Part shown: positions 60,674 to 64,000 of the stretch, piece after piece
How positions within the stretch are numbered: the stretch's first letter is position 1
Layout of the letters: the number at the start of each line of letters is the position of its first letter
Assembly: GCA_963731125.1 (NCBI GenBank)
Contig: CAVSVP010000009.1
Span: 496,001 to 560,000, forward strand
Length of the DNA stretch: 64,000 bases
Origin: CAVSVP01 sp963731125
Lineage (GTDB): Bacteria; Pseudomonadota; Gammaproteobacteria; Competibacterales; Competibacteraceae
Reading direction: 5' to 3'
Notes under the pieces: generated by a model
Seen by the model: only the letters and a program-made list of their open reading frames with translations
Database searches by the model: none
What the model was told of the DNA's origin: nothing
Position numbers and translations under genes: made by a program

Positions 60674-63600
60674 TTATTCTTCCGTTTCTACCTTGTGATT
60701 AGCCTCGCTATTTTGCGCCTCAGCAGCAAAGTCGCTGTCATCAAACACCTGCTCTCCTAGGCGCCGGCCACGGCGTGCAGAATGGTAAGCGAGACCGGTA
60801 CCCGCGGGAATCAGCCGACCGACGATGACATTTTCCTTCAACCCTCGCAGACCGTCTTGCATACCCCGCACTGCCGCTTCGGTAAGTACGCGGGTAGTCT
60901 CCTGGAAAGAAGCCGCCGAGATAAACGACTCCGTAGCCAGGGAAGCCTTGGTGATTCCCAGTAGGATGGCTTGATAAGAGGCGGGGACGCCCTCCTCTGC
61001 CAGCACTCTGTCATTTTCCTCAAACAGGCGGGTACGTTCCACCTGTTCACCTTTAATAAAGCGCGTGTCGTTAGGCTCTGTGATTTCTATCTTACGCATC
61101 ATCTGGCGAATGATCACTTCGATGTGCTTATCGTTAATCTTCACACCCTGAAGGCGATAGACATCTTGGATTTCCTTGACCAAATAAGCGGCTAGCTCCC
61201 TTACACCCAACAAGCGGAGGATATCATGGGGGTTCGGCTCACCGTCCGCGATCACCTCGCCCCGCTCCACGGCCTCACCCTCAAAAACATTAACCTGTCG
61301 CCACTTGGGTATCAGCTCTTCATGATGCAAGCTGTCCTTATCGGTGATAACGAGGCGCTGCTTACCCTTGGTATCCTTACCAAAACTGACGGTTCCGGAA
61401 ATCTCTGCCAGAACGGCCGGTTCTTTGGGTTTGCGGGCTTCAAATAAATCCGCCACACGGGGTAGACCACCGGTAATGTCGCGGGTCTTGGTGGATTCCT
61501 GAGGAATCCGCGCCAGTACATCGCCGACCAAGACCTGAGCGCCATCCTCTAAGCTAACGATGGCACCCGAAGGAAGAAAATATTGCGCCGGAATATCTGT
61601 ACCGGCGATGCAGAGGTCATCGCCATTCACATCCATCAGTTTGATCATGGGACGCTTGTCCCTGCCCAGCATGCCACGCTGCTTGGGATCCAGCACAACC
61701 AAGCTGCTCAGTCCGGTGATGTCATCCGTATGGCGCTGCACTGTGACCCCCTCTTCGAACTCGAAGAAGCGCACATGACCGGCAACTTCCGTGATTACCG
61801 GATGCGTGTGGGGATCCCAGGTGGCCACAATATCACCCGGTTCCACAGCACTGCCATCATTTAGGGTCAACACGGCGCCATAGGGAACTTTATAGCGCTC
61901 CCGCTCGCGTCCCAGATCGTCCACTACGGTGATTTCTCCGGACCGGGACACCGCCACCAGGTTTTCCTCTTTATTTCTTACCGTCTTCATATTGTGCAGT
62001 CGCAAGGCACCCTTGGACTTGATTTGCACGTTACTGACTGCAGCAGCCCGGGAAGCAGCTCCGCCAATATGGAAGGTACGCATCGTCAGCTGCGTACCGG
62101 GTTCACCAATGGACTGCGCGGCAATAACACCGACCGCTTCACCATTATTGACACGATGGCCACGGGCTAAATCGCGGCCGTAACAGGCAGCGCACACGCC
62201 ATGGCGGGTTGCGCAGGTGATGGGAGAACGCACCACGACCTGATCGACACCGAGCTCCTCTAACATATTCACTCGGTTTTCATCCAGGAGGGTGCCCGCA
62301 GGCATTGCCACCTCAGCGCTGCTAGGATGCAGTACATCTTCCACCAACACTCGTCCCAGCACTCGTTCGCGCAGCGGTTCCACTACGTCGCCTCCCTCGA
62401 CGATGGGCGACATCCATAAACCTTGGTGGGTACCACAATCCACTTCAGTCACCACCAAATCTTGGGCTACGTCCACCAGACGCCGCGTCAAGTAACCAGA
62501 GTTGGCGGTTTTCAGTGCCGTGTCCGCTAAGCCTTTGCGAGCCCCGTGGGTGGAAATAAAGTACTGCAAAACGTCCAATCCCTCGCGAAAGTTCGCCGTG
62601 ATGGGCGTTTCAATGATAGAGCCATCGGGTTTGGCCATCAGACCACGCATACCGGCTAGCTGACGAATCTGAGCTGCTGAACCGCGGGCGCCGGAATCAG
62701 CCATCATAAACACTGAGTTGAAGGAAGGCTGGCGAACGAGATTACCGTCACGGTCAACAATTTCGTCGGTACCGAGATTATCCATCATCGCCTTCGCCAC
62801 TAAATCATTGGTGCGTGACCAGATATCAACAACTTTATTGTAGCGCTCGCCGTTAGTGACCAAACCGGAAGCATACTGGTTCTGAATTTCCTTCACTTCC
62901 TCCTCGGCCTTTGCCAAGAATTGGCTCTTGTCTTGAGGAATGACTAAATCCTCAAAGCCAATGGAAGCGCCGGAACGGGTCGCAAAGTAGAAGCCGGTAT
63001 ACATCAACTGGTCGGCAAAAATAACGGTTTCCTTTAAGCCCACAAGCCGATAACTGGCGTTAATCAGTCGGGAAATGGATTTCTTGTTCAACGCCTGGTT
63101 GACCAGCTCAAAGGACAGCCCTGCGGGAAGCAACTCGGACAGAAGCGCGCGACCTACGGTGGTTTCCACCCGCCGTCGCACCGTCACGGCAGCATCGTCT
63201 GCAGTGGTTTCCACTAGCGAGAGCCGTACCTGAATCCGGGCATGCAGCTCTACCTCACGGTTTTCATAGGCTCTATGCACCTCCGCCACATCGCGGAAAA
63301 CCATCCCTTCACCCTTGGCATTAACGCGTTCCCGGGTCATATAATAAAGTCCTAAGACAACGTCCTGGGAAGGGACGATAATGGGCTCTCCATTGGCAGG
63401 GGATAGAATATTGTTCGTAGACATCATGAGCGCCCGGGCTTCCAGCTGGGCTTCAATGGACAACGGAACGTGCACCGCCATCTGATCACCGTCGAAGTCA
63501 GCGTTAAACGCCGTACAGACCAGAGGATGCAGTTGGATAGCCTTGCCCTCAACGAGTACCGGTTCAAATGCCTGAATGCCCAGCCGGTGCAGCGTAGGTG

Positions 63601-64000
63601 CCCGGTTCAACATCACCGGATGCTCGCGAATCACTTCCTCGAGGATGTCCCACACATCCGCGCTTTCCCGCTCTACCATTTTCTTGGCTGCTTTAATCGT
63701 GGTAGCCACTCCGCGACGGATCAGCTTGCTAAAGATAAAGGGCTTAAATAGCTCTAAGGCCATCTTCTTGGGCAGTCCGCATTGGTGAAGACGCAGGGTT
63801 GGACCCACCACAATTACCGACCGACCGGAGTAATCCACCCGTTTGCCCAGCAGATTTTGCCGAAACCGGCCCTGCTTACCCTTGATCATATCGGCCAGGG
63901 ATTTCAGGGGGCGCTTGTTCGTTCCGGTGATGGCACGACCACGCCGACCGTTGTCCAGCAGAGAATCTACTGACTCCTGCAACATGCGCTTTTCATTACG
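60674..64000 (-). CDS. rpoC: RNA polymerase beta' subunit, C-terminal about 1100 residues
   Basis: The beta' subunit of RNA polymerase. The gene starts beyond the right window edge; the frame is open to 64000 (R-N-E-K-R before the first Met at 63985). The active-site triad N-A-D-F-D-G-D-Q-M-A-V-H is present near the upstream end. So are the trigger-loop region (P-I-T-A-N-F-R-E-G-L-D-V-L-Q-Y-F-I-S-T-H-G-A-R-K-G-L-A spread over the bridge helix) and the second zinc site (C-A-T-R-H-G-V-C-A-A-C-Y-G). The C-terminus ends with an acidic tail. Usual neighbours after rpoC (rpsL, rpsG) are not present; instead small genes face it, so the operon ends here. Confidence 0.97.
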   Translation of the reverse strand, partial: RNEKRMLQESVDSLLDNGRRGRAITGTNKRPLKSLADMIKGKQGRFRQNLLGKRVDYSGRSVIVVGPTLRLHQCGLPKKMALELFKPFIFSKLIRRGVATTIKAAKKMVERESADVWDILEEVIREHPVMLNRAPTLHRLGIQAFEPVLVEGKAIQLHPLVCTAFNADFDGDQMAVHVPLSIEAQLEARALMMSTNNILSPANGEPIIVPSQDVVLGLYYMTRERVNAKGEGMVFRDVAEVHRAYENREVELHARIQVRLSLVETTADDAAVTVRRRVETTVGRALLSELLPAGLSFELVNQALNKKSISRLINASYRLVGLKETVIFADQLMYTGFYFATRSGASIGFEDLVIPQDKSQFLAKAEEEVKEIQNQYASGLVTNGERYNKVVDIWSRTNDLVAKAMMDNLGTDEIVDRDGNLVRQPSFNSVFMMADSGARGSAAQIRQLAGMRGLMAKPDGSIIETPITANFREGLDVLQYFISTHGARKGLADTALKTANSGYLTRRLVDVAQDLVVTEVDCGTHQGLWMSPIVEGGDVVEPLRERVLGRVLVEDVLHPSSAEVAMPAGTLLDENRVNMLEELGVDQVVVRSPITCATRHGVCAACYGRDLARGHRVNNGEAVGVIAAQSIGEPGTQLTMRTFHIGGAASRAAAVSNVQIKSKGALRLHNMKTVRNKEENLVAVSRSGEITVVDDLGRERERYKVPYGAVLTLNDGSAVEPGDIVATWDPHTHPVITEVAGHVRFFEFEEGVTVQRHTDDITGLSSLVVLDPKQRGMLGRDKRPMIKLMDVNGDDLCIAGTDIPAQYFLPSGAIVSLEDGAQVLVGDVLARIPQESTKTRDITGGLPRVADLFEARKPKEPAVLAEISGTVSFGKDTKGKQRLVITDKDSLHHEELIPKWRQVNVFEGEAVERGEVIADGEPNPHDILRLLGVRELAAYLVKEIQDVYRLQGVKINDKHIEVIIRQMMRKIEITEPNDTRFIKGEQVERTRLFEENDRVLAEEGVPASYQAILLGITKASLATESFISAASFQETTRVLTEAAVRGMQDGLRGLKENVIVGRLIPAGTGLAYHSARRGRRLGEQVFDDSDFAAEAQNSEANHKVETEE

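Noticed and set aside
1..64000. tRNA or rRNA genes
   Set aside because: I looked for the GGTTCGAATCC-type T-arm and rRNA blocks and saw none; a tRNAscan or Infernal run would settle this.

Overview
The window looks like a chromosome segment of a gammaproteobacterium. The evidence is the mtaD-ubiG-mupP gene order, a sigma-32 type promoter before groES-groEL, a PilU-type pilus ATPase, a RelA with the acidic synthetase motif, and many short palindromic intergenic repeats. Base composition is moderate, roughly 50 to 55% GC by eye. I cannot name the genus safely; a Chromatiales or Nitrosococcus-like relative is a guess.

Layout. 1-2022: end of mtaD, then ubiG and mupP with a 4-base overlap. 2100-4855: a small membrane protein and the ergothioneine pair egtB-egtD. 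5127-8080: a 282-bp MITE, a class III CoA-transferase and a YihY-type membrane protein. 8122-10727: two intact insertion sequences (IS1 family, IS4/Tn5-like), each with terminal inverted repeats and target duplications. 10817-14146: gene fragments, an unusual pyruvate-kinase-like protein and a secreted DUF1134-like protein. 14285-16360: groES-groEL. 16607-22872: a carbohydrate cluster of GT4 glycosyltransferase, GH65 phosphorylase and glycogen-debranching-like enzyme. 22898-33927: a sodium symporter, a fused indolepyruvate:ferredoxin oxidoreductase, a fused cobalamin mutase (IcmF), a BtuF-like protein and a quinone reductase. 34185-47781: an HhH protein, asnS, relA, a lipid kinase, rfbB, a PreP-like M16 protease, an FKBP isomerase and a membrane protein. 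47859-54180: the most interesting region, described below. 54413-64000: sfsA, an RstAB-like two-component system divergent from a Spy/CpxP-like gene, pilU, two small genes and the 3' part of rpoC.

The candidate new system is at 47859-54180. One gene encodes TIR plus a C-terminal about 75-residue death-like adaptor (EAD). A second encodes the same adaptor at its N-terminus (about 60% identical by eye), then a NACHT-type NTPase, then a C-terminal formylglycine-generating-enzyme/C-type-lectin fold. About 130 bp beyond its stop lies a non-coding, Asn-codon-rich copy of the extreme C-terminus. Differences between the two copies fall mostly at adenines of the downstream copy, which is the signature of a diversity-generating retroelement template/variable pair. 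No reverse transcriptase is visible. I infer an NLR-like immune receptor with a diversified sensor tip that recruits a TIR effector through adaptor-adaptor contact. The two genes are now separated by an ORF-less group II intron, a large inverted repeat, a MITE, an oppositely oriented aldo/keto reductase and a 104-bp palindrome.

Small repeats are a second theme. Seven copies of an exactly 104-bp palindrome, two copies of a 282-bp MITE with 4-bp target duplications and a third family of about 150 bp occupy most of the longer gaps. Several sit directly against gene ends.
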